A stretch of 64,000 nucleotides of DNA from Rubrivivax gelatinosus IL144 (GTDB lineage: Bacteria; Pseudomonadota; Gammaproteobacteria; Burkholderiales; Burkholderiaceae_C), in assembly GCF_000284255.1 (NCBI RefSeq), contig NC_017075.1:2232001-2296000 (forward strand), given 5' to 3'. This document shows positions 53,115 to 62,019 of this stretch, piece by piece; position 1 is the stretch's first letter; each line of letters opens with the position of its first letter. The notes beneath the pieces are model-generated. The model was given only the letters and a program-made list of their open reading frames with translations. It was not told the DNA's origin and searched no databases. Position numbers and translations under genes: made by a program.

Positions 53115-56100
53115 TCAGGCGCGGGCGCCGCGGCGGAGCAGCAGCCGCCAGACGAAGCGCAGCCCGAGCAGCGTCGCCAGCGCCTCGGCCAGCGTCGTGA
53201 TGAAGGCCAGCGCCGGGTGCCGGCCTTCGGCGCGGCGGCGGAACTTGGCCAGCGCACGGTCGCGCGAGGTCTCGATGCTGTCGTAGAAGCTCGGGATGAC
53301 GAGCAGCGTCAACAGCGTGCTGGTGATCGTGCCGCCGATGATGGCGACGGCCATCGGGCGGTAGAACTCGCCGCCTTCGCCGACGCCGACGGCCACCGGC
53401 AGCATGCCGGCGATCAGCGCCAGCGTCGTCATCAGGATCGGCCGCAGCCGCTGGCGGCCGGCGGCAGCCAGCGCCTCCTCGCGGTCCAGGCCCTCGGCCT
53501 CGCGGGCGCGCGCGGCATCCAGCAGCAGGATCGCGTTCTTGGCCACCAGGCCCATCAGCATGATGACGCCGATGAAGCTCATCAGGTTGAGCGTGCCGCC
53601 GGTGGCCAGCAGCGCCAGCACGACGCCGATCAGCGACAGCGGCAGCGACACCATCACCGCCAGCGGCGTCGTGAACGAGCCGAACTGCATCACCAGGATC
53701 AGGTACATCAGGCCGATGCCGGCGATCAGCGCCGTGCCCAGGTCGCGGAAGATCATCGCCTGGTCGCGCGAGGTGCCGGCCAGCTCCAGCGCGTAGCCGG
53801 GCGGGAAGTCCAGCGAGCGCGCGATCTTCAGCGCGTCGGCCGTCACCTCGCCGGCCGAGCGGCCCTGGGCGTTGGCGGCCACCGAGATCATGCGTTTGCC
53901 GTCGGCGTGCTGGATCTGCGACGGCCCGCGGCCGACGGTGACGGTGGCGATCTGCTCCAGCGGCACCAGCGCGTTGCTGCCGCTCACCGCGATCGGCAGG
54001 CGCTCGATGTTGCCGGCGTCGACGCGGTCCTCGGGGTGCAGGCGCACGGCGACGTCGCGCGTCTCGCCGCTGGGGTCGATCCAGTCGCCGGCCTCGACGC
54101 CGGCGAACGCCACGCGCAGCGCCTGCGCCGCGTCGCTGGCCGAGATGCCCAGCGTGTTGGCGAGCCCCCGGTCGAGCTCGATCTTCAGCTCGACCTGCGG
54201 GTCCTGCTCGGACAGCGCGACGTCGACCGCACCCGGCACCTGGCGCAGCCGGGCCATGAACTCGTTGGTGATCTCCAGCAGCCGGCGCGAGTCGGGGCCG
54301 GAGAAGCGGATCTGCACCGGCTTCTGCGCGCCGTTGTTCAGGTCATCGATGACGGCGTACTCGGCGCCGACCAGGCGCGAGACGCGGGCGCGCAGGTCGG
54401 TCGCGATCTCGGTGCCCGAGCGCCGGCGCTCGGTGCTCTTGCCGATGTCGACGAAGACGCGGCCGCCGTTCGGATTGACCGAGCTGTTGGTGGCCACGGT
54501 CTCGGGCATCTGGCGCGCCAGCGCCGCCGCGGCCTCGACCTTCAGCCGCGCGTATTCCAGGCTGCTCGAGGCCGGCGTGCGCACCTCGACGGCGATGGTG
54601 CCGACGTCCGAGGTCGGCAGGAAGCTCGTGCCGCCGAACTTGGCCTGCAGTCCCAGCGCGACGAGAAAGCTCGCCACCGCGAACGCCGTCATCCAGCGCC
54701 GGTGGTGCAGCGCCCAGCCGACGACACGCGAATAACGTTCGGCCAGTTCGTCGAACCAGGCGTTGAGGCGCGCCAGCCTGGCCTCGATGCCGCGTTTGGG
54801 CTGCAGATGCCGCCCCGGCGGGTCGCCCCAGTAGGCCGACAGCATCGGGTCGAGCGTGAAGCTGACGAACAGGCTGACCAGCACCGAGGCGACGACCGTC
54901 AGGCCGAAGGGCCGGAACCACTCGCCGGCCAGGCCGGGCATGACGCCGATCGGGATGAACACGGCGACGATGGAGAAGGTCGTCGCCGTCACCGCCAGGC
55001 CGATCTCCGAGGTGCCCTGCAGCGCCGCGGAGATGCGGTCCTTGCCCATCTCCAGGTGGCGCACGATGTTCTCGCGCACGACGATGGCGTCGTCGATCAG
55101 CACGCCGATGGCCAGCGACAGGCCCAAGAGGCTCATGAAGTTGAGCGTGAAGCCGCAGGCCCAGACGGCGATGAAGGCCGCCAGCACCGAGGTCGGCAGC
55201 GACAGCGCGGTGATCAGCGTCGAGCGCCAGGAGTTCAGGAACAGGTAGACGACGAACACCGTCAGCCCGGCGCCGAAGACCAGCGCGTGGATCACGTTGT
55301 CCAGGCTGCTCTGCGCCTCCTCGCCGCCGTCGCGCGTGACGGTCAGCGTCGTGCCCTCGGGCAGCGTCTTGCGGATGTCCTCGGCGACGCGGCGCACCTG
55401 GTCGGCGACGCTGACCGTGCTGGCTTCGCGGGTGCGCGTGATCGACAGGCCGACGTTGGGGTTGCCGTTGCGGATCGAGCGGCTGGTCAGCTCGGCGTAG
55501 CCGTCCTCGATCACCGCGACCTGCGACAGCCGCACCAGCTCGTTGCCGCGGCGCTTGATGACGATCTGGCCGAAGTCCGCCGGGTGCTCGATGCGGCCGA
55601 CCAGGCGGATGCTCTGGTCCTCCAGCGTGCCGCGCACCTTGCCCACCGGCGCGGTGGCGTTCTGGGCGCGCAGCGCGGCCACGACCTCGGTAACCGAGAC
55701 CTCGTACTCGCGCAGCTTCTGCGAGCGCAGCAGCACCGAGAGCTCGCGCGACAGCGAGCCGTTGACGTTGACCACCGCCACGCCCGGGATCGCGCGGAAG
55801 CGGTCGGCAAGCTGGTCCTCGGCCAGGCGCGAGATCTCGGCGTGGCTCTGCGTCGTCGACGACAGCGCCAGCTGCATGATCGGCTGGGTGTTCGGGTCCA
55901 GCCGCTGCAGCACCGGCTCGCGCATCTCCACCGGCAGCTTGTGGCGCACCGAGCCGATCGCGTTGCGCACCTCGTCGGAGGCCAGCACCAGGTCCTTGCC
56001 GAAGTCGAAGACGATGACCAGCGTCGCGCTGCCTTCGGCCGAGGTCGAGCGCAGCTGGTCGACGCCGGAGATGCCCTGCAGCGCCTTCTCGATGCGGTCG

Positions 56101-56291
56101 ACGACCTCGCGCTCCACCGTCTCGGGCGAGGCGCCGGGGTAGGGGATGGTCACGGCCAGCACCGGCTGCTCGGCGTCGGGCAGCTGGTTGACCTTCAGCC
56201 GCGACAGCGCGAGCAGGCCCAGGGCCATCAGGCCGATGATGACGACGACCATCGCCACCGGCTTCTTGACGCTGAATTCGGACAGCAGCAT
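53115..56291 (-). CDS. RND family efflux pump permease
   Basis: A 1058-residue inner-membrane transporter of the AcrB/MexF-like HAE1 type. Twelve membrane segments are visible in two blocks (first helix about 10-28; then 335-530 and 850-1015), with large periplasmic loops between. The membrane motif GLSLAIGVLIDDAIVVRENIVRHLE carries the proton-relay Asp pair. I use the ATG at 56291, with GAGG upstream; a GTG at 56303 overlapping the adaptor stop is possible. It works with the adjacent adaptor lipoprotein and a separate TolC-like channel that is not encoded here. Confidence 0.93.
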   Translation of the reverse strand: MLLSEFSVKKPVAMVVVIIGLMALGLLALSRLKVNQLPDAEQPVLAVTIPYPGASPETVEREVVDRIEKALQGISGVDQLRSTSAEGSATLVIVFDFGKDLVLASDEVRNAIGSVRHKLPVEMREPVLQRLDPNTQPIMQLALSSTTQSHAEISRLAEDQLADRFRAIPGVAVVNVNGSLSRELSVLLRSQKLREYEVSVTEVVAALRAQNATAPVGKVRGTLEDQSIRLVGRIEHPADFGQIVIKRRGNELVRLSQVAVIEDGYAELTSRSIRNGNPNVGLSITRTREASTVSVADQVRRVAEDIRKTLPEGTTLTVTRDGGEEAQSSLDNVIHALVFGAGLTVFVVYLFLNSWRSTLITALSLPTSVLAAFIAVWACGFTLNFMSLLGLSLAIGVLIDDAIVVRENIVRHLEMGKDRISAALQGTSEIGLAVTATTFSIVAVFIPIGVMPGLAGEWFRPFGLTVVASVLVSLFVSFTLDPMLSAYWGDPPGRHLQPKRGIEARLARLNAWFDELAERYSRVVGWALHHRRWMTAFAVASFLVALGLQAKFGGTSFLPTSDVGTIAVEVRTPASSSLEYARLKVEAAAALARQMPETVATNSSVNPNGGRVFVDIGKSTERRRSGTEIATDLRARVSRLVGAEYAVIDDLNNGAQKPVQIRFSGPDSRRLLEITNEFMARLRQVPGAVDVALSEQDPQVELKIELDRGLANTLGISASDAAQALRVAFAGVEAGDWIDPSGETRDVAVRLHPEDRVDAGNIERLPIAVSGSNALVPLEQIATVTVGRGPSQIQHADGKRMISVAANAQGRSAGEVTADALKIARSLDFPPGYALELAGTSRDQAMIFRDLGTALIAGIGLMYLILVMQFGSFTTPLAVMVSLPLSLIGVVLALLATGGTLNLMSFIGVIMLMGLVAKNAILLLDAARAREAEGLDREEALAAAGRQRLRPILMTTLALIAGMLPVAVGVGEGGEFYRPMAVAIIGGTITSTLLTLLVIPSFYDSIETSRDRALAKFRRRAEGRHPALAFITTLAEALATLLGLRFVWRLLLRRGARA

Positions 56292-56299
56292 GCCGCGCC

Positions 56300-57427
56300 T
56301 CACTTGGCGGCCGAAGCCGCGGCGGCGCTGGCGGCCGCGCCCAGCTCGTAGGCCTGGCCCGGCGCGAGCGTGCGCGACGGGTTGCGCAGCACGCGGTCGC
56401 CGGCGGCCAGCCCGGCGAGCACCGGGTAGAGCCCGCTGCGCTCGTCGCGCTCGCCCAGCTTGACGGCCACGCGCTGCAGCGTCTTGCCGTCCAGGCGCCA
56501 GACGGCGGCGGCCTCGCCGCTGCGCACGATCGGGCTCTCGGGCAGCGTCAGGCGGTCGCTGCTGCCGGTCTCGACGCGGCCTTCGGCGAACAGGCCGGCG
56601 ACACGCGGCGCCTTGGCGGCGTCGGCGAAGTCGACGATCAGCGCCACCTGGCGCGTCGTCGCGTTGGCCGCGGCGTCGATGCGGCGCACGCGGCCGGCGA
56701 ACTCCTCGTTGCCGTAGCCGTTGACGCGGAAACGCACCGTCTGCCCGGTCTTCAGCTCGGCCACGCGGTCGGCCGAGACCAGGCCCTCGAAGCGCATGCT
56801 CGTCGGGTCGATGACCTTCACCAGCTCGCGCCCGATCTGCACCGTGTCGCCGACCGAGACGCGGCGCTCGCTGACGACGCCGTCGAAGGGCGCGCGCACC
56901 AGCGTGCGCGTGACCTGCTGTCGTGCCGACACCGCGCGGGCGCGGGCGGCGACGAGTTCGCTCTGCGTGGTGTTGCGCCGGATCTCGGCGTCTTCCAGCG
57001 CCTGCGTGGAGATCATGCCCTGCTGCTGCAGCGTCCTCAGGCGCTGCACCTGGCGCTCGGCCTGCTCGTAAGCCTGCGTCGCCGCGCGCACCGACTCGTC
57101 GGCCGAGGTCTGGCTCTCGCGCAGCGCGGTGTCGTCCAGGCGCATCAGCAGGTCGCCGCGGCGCACCGCCTCGCCGTTGTCCTTGAGCACCTGGACGACG
57201 ACCGCGGCCACCTCGGCGGCCAGGTCGGCGCGGCGTTCGGGCTGGATCGAGCCGGTGATCACCGGGCCGCCGGCGATCGCGCTGGACTGCACCGTGACGA
57301 TGTCTTCCGGGGCGACGATCAGCGTCGCGGCGGCGGAGGAGGCGGCGCCGGCGGGGCCGGGGGTTCCGGGTTTGCCGCAGGCGGCGAGCAGGCAGGCGAG
57401 ACAGACGGCGGTCAGGACGCGGCGCAT
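56300..57427 (-). CDS. RND periplasmic adaptor lipoprotein
   Basis: A 375-residue membrane fusion protein. The lipobox LLAAC (C17) marks an acylated lipoprotein. The lipoyl-like half-motifs, coiled hairpin (about 110-170) and beta-barrel regions follow in the usual order: VVVQVLKDNGEAVRRGDLLMRLDD, QQGMISTQALEDAEI, and APFDGVVSERRVSVGDTV. It bridges the RND permease to an outer-membrane channel. It is the first gene of the adaptor-pump-diguanylate cyclase operon. No repressor gene adjoins it. Confidence 0.92.
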   Translation of the reverse strand: MRRVLTAVCLACLLAACGKPGTPGPAGAASSAAATLIVAPEDIVTVQSSAIAGGPVITGSIQPERRADLAAEVAAVVVQVLKDNGEAVRRGDLLMRLDDTALRESQTSADESVRAATQAYEQAERQVQRLRTLQQQGMISTQALEDAEIRRNTTQSELVAARARAVSARQQVTRTLVRAPFDGVVSERRVSVGDTVQIGRELVKVIDPTSMRFEGLVSADRVAELKTGQTVRFRVNGYGNEEFAGRVRRIDAAANATTRQVALIVDFADAAKAPRVAGLFAEGRVETGSSDRLTLPESPIVRSGEAAAVWRLDGKTLQRVAVKLGERDERSGLYPVLAGLAAGDRVLRNPSRTLAPGQAYELGAAASAAAASAAK

Positions 57428-57487
57428 GGATTCCGGCTTGGCCGCGGGGGGCGCGGCGCGGTCGACAAAAGCCGCGAGCGTAACGTC

Positions 57488-57512
57488 AGCCGGCACCGGC
57501 CGGGCGCCGGCT
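57488..57512. promoter_or_regulatory. inverted repeat between the RND adaptor and TerB genes
   Basis: AGCCGGC (57488-57494) pairs with GCCGGCT (57506-57512) around an 11-base spacer in the 211-base divergent gap, about 60 bases upstream of the adaptor start. It could be an operator for the efflux operon. In such GC-rich DNA chance repeats are common. Confidence 0.25.
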
Positions 57513-57638
57513 GCGACGAACGGGGGGTGGCGCGGCGCGGAGGCTCCGCGGCCGCGACGAACGCCGCCCCGTGGGGACATCGCCGGCCGCGCTACGCTTG
57601 GGCGCTGCGCCGCCGTGGCCGGCGCGCCTGCCGAGACG

Positions 57639-58094
57639 ATGTTCGAGACCCTCAAAGACCTGTTCGACACCCTTGTCCCGCCGCGCGATGCGCGCGACGA
57701 CGTCCCCCCGCTGCAGCTCGCCTGCGCCGCCTTGCTGGTCGAGGTGATGCGCTCCGAGAGAGAGGTCACACCGGCGGCGCGCGCCTCGGTCGTCGCCGAG
57801 CTGCGCCAGCAGTTCGGCCTCGCCGACGACGCGCTGCAGCAGCTCGTCGCGCTCGCCGAACGCGCCGTGGCCGAGGCCAGCGACCTGTTCGGCTTCACCT
57901 CGGCTGTCGACGAGGCCTGGGACACCGGGCAGAAGATCGCCATCGTCGAGGCGATGTGGCGCGTGGCCTATGCCGACGGCGTGCTCGGCGACCACGAGCA
58001 GCACCTGCTGTGGCGCATCGCCGACCTGCTGCACGTGCCGCACGGCGCCTACGTGCATGCCAGGCGCCGCGCCCGCGAGGCGGCCGGCGCATGA
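57639..58094 (+). CDS. TerB-family protein
   Basis: A 151-residue helical protein with the TerB-like fold: LACAALLVEVMRSEREVTPAARASVV (about 27-52) and AMWRVAYADGVLGDHEQHLLWRIADLL (about 105-131), with acidic residues that may bind metal. TerB domains are associated with tellurite and stress response but occur widely in other settings; here there is no ter cluster. It is divergent from the RND operon. The role is not predictable. Confidence 0.85.
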   Translation: MFETLKDLFDTLVPPRDARDDVPPLQLACAALLVEVMRSEREVTPAARASVVAELRQQFGLADDALQQLVALAERAVAEASDLFGFTSAVDEAWDTGQKIAIVEAMWRVAYADGVLGDHEQHLLWRIADLLHVPHGAYVHARRRAREAAGA

Positions 58095-58218
58095 AGGCCT
58101 TGCGGCAGGCTTTGCCGTCGATGGCCGACCGGCGCACTGACCCAATCCGGTGCGCTGTCCCCTCCGGCCCCCGTACACTGGCGCCCCGGCTGCCGCGCGA
58201 CGGCAGCGGTGATCGCCC

Positions 58219-58848
58219 ATGACGACGTCTCTTCCGCCCCCCAAACCCTTTTCGATGATCCGCGAGTTCCATCTCGCGGACTGGTTCACCCTCGGCAACG
58301 CGATCTGCGGCATCGGGGCGCTGTTCTCGACGATGACCTATCTCGAGACCGGCGACGTGCTGCACGTGTACTTCGCCGCCGCGCTGGTGCTGGCCGCGCT
58401 GGTCTTCGACGTGCTCGACGGCCGCATCGCGCGCTGGCGACAGAAGAGTTCGGCGATGGGTCGCGAGCTCGACTCGCTGGCCGACGTGATCTCCTTCGGC
58501 GTCGCCCCGGCCATCATGGCCTACGGCGTCGGCATGCAGGGCCTGTACGACCGCATCGTGCTGGTCTACTTCGTCGCCTGCGGCGTGTCGCGGCTGGCGC
58601 GCTACAACGTCACTGCCGAGGCGCTGTCCGAAGGCACCGGCAAGGTCAAGTACTTCGAGGGCACGCCGATCCCGACCTCGATCCTGATCGTCGCGATGCT
58701 GGCCATCGCCGCCGCGCTGGGCGACGTGCGCCAGGAACTCTGGTTCGGCCACCTGCAGTTCGGCGGCTTCACGCTGCACCCGCTGGTGCTGGTCTACGCG
58801 ATCTCGGGTTCGCTGATGATCAGCCGCATCCGCATCCCCAAGCTCTGA
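58219..58848 (+). CDS. pssA: CDP-diacylglycerol-serine O-phosphatidyltransferase
   Basis: A 209-residue membrane enzyme of the CDP-alcohol phosphotransferase family, catalysing phosphatidylserine synthesis, the first step to phosphatidylethanolamine. The family motif DG-x2-AR-x8-G-x3-D-x3-D is visible in VLDGRIARWRQKSSAMGREL followed by DSLAD. About six or seven membrane segments follow, and the type-II pssA feature FFGVAP-like SFGVAPA is present. Upstream there is a TACACT element (58174-58179) but no good -35. Confidence 0.92.
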   Translation: MTTSLPPPKPFSMIREFHLADWFTLGNAICGIGALFSTMTYLETGDVLHVYFAAALVLAALVFDVLDGRIARWRQKSSAMGRELDSLADVISFGVAPAIMAYGVGMQGLYDRIVLVYFVACGVSRLARYNVTAEALSEGTGKVKYFEGTPIPTSILIVAMLAIAAALGDVRQELWFGHLQFGGFTLHPLVLVYAISGSLMISRIRIPKL

Positions 58849-58936
58849 TCGCCTGCCCGGCGGGCGCTGGCGCCTGCCGGGTTCTCCACGCGCCAGCCGC
58901 CGCCAGCCGTTCACGTTCGTCCCCGAGGATCCTGCC

Positions 58937-59755
58937 GTGACCGTCCTGACGCCGTCCGTCCCCTGGCGCCGTGCCGCCGCCGCCGTCGCCGCCTGCGCGG
59001 CCGTGGCCGCCTGCGCCGCCCCCGCACCGCTCGTGCCCGAGCGCCCCGTCGTCCTGCTCGGCGAGGTGCACGACAACGCCGCCGCGCACGCGCTGCGCCT
59101 GGCCGCTTTCGAGGCCTTGCTGGCGCGCGGCGCGCGCCCGGCGCTGGTGATGGAGCAGTTCGACCGCGAGCGCCAGGGCGCGCTCGACGCCGCACGCGCC
59201 GCCGGCGGCGACGCCGACGCGCTGATCGCCGCGGCCGGCGGCCCGGGCTGGGACTGGAGCTTCTACCGCCCCTTCGTCGCCGCCGCCCTGCGCGCCGGCG
59301 TGCCGATCGTGGCCGCCAACGTCTCGCGCGCCGATGCCCGGCTGGTGATGCGCGAGGGTCTGGCCGCGCAAGGCTTCGACGCCGCGGTGCCGGCGCCGGT
59401 GCTCGACACGCTGGCCGGCGAGATCGAAGGCTCGCACTGCGGCCAGCTCGACGCCGCGATGGCGCGCCGCATGGCGCTGGCCCAGGTGGCGCGTGACCAG
59501 AGCATGGCGCGCGCGCTGGAAGCCCACGCCGCCGGCGGCGCCGTGCTGCTGGCCGGCAACGGCCACGTTCGCACCGACGTCGGCGCGCCGCGCTGGCTGA
59601 GCCCGGCGACACGCGCGCGTTCCGAGGCGATCGGCGTCGTCGAAGCCGGCGACGAGGTCAGCGCCTTCGACCGCCGCGTCGAGGTGCCGCGCCAGAACCG
59701 CGCCGACCCCTGCGCCGCGATGCGCGCCGCGCCGGCGGCCTCGGCCGCGCGCTGA
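58937..59755 (+). CDS. ChaN-like lipoprotein
   Basis: A 272-residue lipoprotein with the ChaN fold (DUF399). The signal segment has a lipobox candidate VAAC at C26 (also at C20). VVLLGEVHDNAAAHALRL (about 38-55) and MEQFDRERQ are family motifs; conserved His and Asp residues may bind haem or metal. ChaN-like proteins are iron-regulated and dimeric in Campylobacter. The start is GTG at 58937 with GAGG nine bases upstream. Its TGA adjoins the stop of the convergent TetR gene (TGATCA). Confidence 0.82.
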   Translation: MTVLTPSVPWRRAAAAVAACAAVAACAAPAPLVPERPVVLLGEVHDNAAAHALRLAAFEALLARGARPALVMEQFDRERQGALDAARAAGGDADALIAAAGGPGWDWSFYRPFVAAALRAGVPIVAANVSRADARLVMREGLAAQGFDAAVPAPVLDTLAGEIEGSHCGQLDAAMARRMALAQVARDQSMARALEAHAAGGAVLLAGNGHVRTDVGAPRWLSPATRARSEAIGVVEAGDEVSAFDRRVEVPRQNRADPCAAMRAAPAASAAR

Positions 59756-61015
59756 TCAAACGGGCGGCGCCAGCAGGCCCTCGAACAGCGGCTGCAGCAT
59801 CAGCCGCGCGACGTCTTCGCTGCCGGCCTCCGGCACCCACAGCGGCAGCTCGGCGCCGGCGTTGACGACGGCCAGCAGCACCTCGGCGGCCAGCGCCGGG
59901 TCCAGCGGCCGGATCGAGCCGTCGACCAGGCCGGCCAGCAGCAGCTCGGCGCAGCGTGCCGCCAGGCGTTCGCCGCTGCGCTGCACACGTTCGCGCTCGG
60001 CGGCGTCGGGCAGGGCGCTGGTGGCCGAGGCGCGCAGCAGCGGCCCCTGGGCCGACAGCTGGAAACGCGCCATCGCGCGCGCCGCCGCGCCGGCGCGTTG
60101 CCAGCCGCTGCCCGGCGCCGCCTCGGCGGCGCGCAGCGCCGCGCGCTGCAGCTCGAAGCTGCGGTCGAAACAGGCCGAGATCAGGTCGTGCTTGGTGTCG
60201 TGGCGGTGATAGAAGGCGCCCTTGCTGAGGTGCAGCCGCGCGGCGATGCGCTCCACCGACGCGCCGCGGTAACCCTGCTCGTTGACCAGCGCCGTGGCCG
60301 CCTGCAGAAAGGCCTCGGCCGCGGCGTCTTCGGCCGGCGGTGCCAGCACGATGGCCGGCCGCTCGGCCACCTGCGCCCAGCGTGAGCCCGGCGCCGCCAG
60401 CCCGTGCGCCAGCAGCTCGGCGACCCGCGCCGCAGCACGTTCGTAGCACTCCAGCTCGTGCCTGACGATCCAGGTGCGCAGCCAGTTGGCCACCGACAGC
60501 ACGACGTGGCCACGCGCGTTGCGCTCGGCGCGCGACAGGCGCGGCGCGTCCTCGGCGTCGAGCAGCGCCCGCACCCGGCGGTACATCGTGTTGTAGGCCG
60601 CGAACACCGGCTCGGCCTGCGACTCGGGCAGCGCACGCACGTCGTTGAAGGCCACCAGGTCGGGGCGCCGCCCGGCGTGCACCTCGGCCAGCCGGGCGGC
60701 GAAGCCGCAGAAGAAGCGCCGCAGCCGCGCCTCCAGCGCCGGCTCGGCGGCGGCTTCGGCCGCCAGTTCGTCGACCGCGGCGACGGCGCGCAGCAGGCAG
60801 GCCGCGGCCAGTTCCTCCTTGCGCCGGAAGTAGTGCGTCAGGCTGTTCGTCGCCAGCCCGACGGCGCCGGCGATGTCGGCCAGCGTCGCGCCGCGCAGGC
60901 CTTGTTCGTTGAAGCGGCGCGCCGCGGCGTCCAGCAGCGCCTCGCGGCGACGGGTGCCGTGCGGGGCGTGGGCGGACGCGGCGTCGGGCGGCGGGGAGGC
61001 GGTGGTGCCGGGCAT
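59756..61015 (-). CDS. tandem TetR-family regulator (two TetR units in one chain)
   Basis: A 419-residue protein containing two full TetR units. The first helix-turn-helix is at about 22-67 (ATLADIAGAVGLATNSLTHYF) and the second at about 232-275 (ASVERIAARLHLSKGAFYHRH), each followed by a helical ligand-binding part. A single chain with two DNA-binding domains can behave as an intramolecular dimer. Ligand and targets are unknown. It is divergent from the Crp/Fnr gene, so it may control it. The start is ATG at 61015. Confidence 0.88.
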   Translation of the reverse strand: MPGTTASPPPDAASAHAPHGTRRREALLDAAARRFNEQGLRGATLADIAGAVGLATNSLTHYFRRKEELAAACLLRAVAAVDELAAEAAAEPALEARLRRFFCGFAARLAEVHAGRRPDLVAFNDVRALPESQAEPVFAAYNTMYRRVRALLDAEDAPRLSRAERNARGHVVLSVANWLRTWIVRHELECYERAAARVAELLAHGLAAPGSRWAQVAERPAIVLAPPAEDAAAEAFLQAATALVNEQGYRGASVERIAARLHLSKGAFYHRHDTKHDLISACFDRSFELQRAALRAAEAAPGSGWQRAGAAARAMARFQLSAQGPLLRASATSALPDAAERERVQRSGERLAARCAELLLAGLVDGSIRPLDPALAAEVLLAVVNAGAELPLWVPEAGSEDVARLMLQPLFEGLLAPPV

Positions 61016-61208
61016 GGCGCAACGATGCCGCCCGAGTTCCGTGCCGCGCCCTGTGGTTTGTGCCGATGTCGGGTTTTCGAGGGTCCGGGTATGGTCGCTT
61101 CCGCGGTCGATTCCTTGTCTTTCTCTCGCTTGATCGGGGGCAACAAGGCCCCGGCCGAAAAACGGGTTTGTCCAGGCGGCGGGTGCCGCCGGTGCCGGAG
61201 ACCACGCG

Positions 61209-62000
61209 ATGCTGACTGCCGAACCGATCGAGCTGCCGCTGCTGCGCCGCCCGCTGCCCGCCTGGGCGACGCTGCCGGCGCACCAGGAACTGCGCCTGGG
61301 CGAGAAGGCCGCGCTGCAGTCCGGCCCCTGGTTCGCCGGCCTGTCGCCGGGGCTGCGCGACGCGATCCTGTCGCGCGGCCAGGTGCGGCGCGTGGCCGCC
61401 GGCGTGCGCATCGGCAGCCGCGGCGACCTGTCGGCCTGCTGGTTCGGCGTCGCGCGCGGCGCGGTGCGCCTGGGCACGGCGCTGTCCGACGGCCGCAGTT
61501 TCACGCTGGACTTCGTCGGCCCCGGCCAGTGGTTCGGCGACATCGCCGCCATCGACGACCGGCCCTCGGACCTGGACGCCGTGGCCCACATGCCGTCGAC
61601 GCTGGTGGTGCTGGCCAAACCGACGCTGCGCGAGCTGATGGACCAGCACGCCGAGCTGCGCGACGCGCTGCTGCAGCTGAACTGCCAGCGCCTGCGGCGC
61701 ATGTTCCGCCGCTTCGAGGAACTGCACACGATGCCGCTGGCCCAGCGCCTGGCGCGCCAGGTGCAGCGGCTGGCGCGTCAGTTCGGCCACGACGGGCCCG
61801 AAGGCACGCGCATCGAGCTCGACGTCTCGCAGGCCGAACTGGCGGCCAGCGTCGGCGGCAGCCGCCAGCGCGTGAACCGCGCCTGGCGCGCGATGCTGCA
61901 GCAGGGCCTGGTCGAACGTTCGGGCTCGCGCCTGGTCGTCGTCGACGAAGCCGGCCTGGCCCAGGTGGCCGCACACGGGCTGGAAGACTGCCCCGAATGA
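61209..62000 (+). CDS. Crp/Fnr-family transcription regulator
   Basis: A 263-residue regulator. A cyclic-nucleotide-binding-like barrel (about 40-150) has GDLSACWFGVARGAVRLG and FGDIAAIDDRPSDLDAVA. The dimer helix follows, then a winged helix with QAELAASVGGSRQRVNRAWRAML as recognition helix. No N-terminal Fe-S cysteine cluster is present, so it is not an oxygen-sensing FNR. A start ATG at 61209 follows GGAG. It is 19 bases upstream of the P-type ATPase gene, suggesting co-transcription and perhaps regulation of ion transport. Confidence 0.88.
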   Translation: MLTAEPIELPLLRRPLPAWATLPAHQELRLGEKAALQSGPWFAGLSPGLRDAILSRGQVRRVAAGVRIGSRGDLSACWFGVARGAVRLGTALSDGRSFTLDFVGPGQWFGDIAAIDDRPSDLDAVAHMPSTLVVLAKPTLRELMDQHAELRDALLQLNCQRLRRMFRRFEELHTMPLAQRLARQVQRLARQFGHDGPEGTRIELDVSQAELAASVGGSRQRVNRAWRAMLQQGLVERSGSRLVVVDEAGLAQVAAHGLEDCPE

Positions 62001-62019
62001 GCTTAGTGTCGGGGCGCCG

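Noticed and set aside
51834..56351. A 1505-residue plus-strand open frame
   Set aside because: It mirrors the diguanylate cyclase and RND pump genes. Low-complexity Gln/Ala/Arg/Asp composition and no domain make it a shadow.
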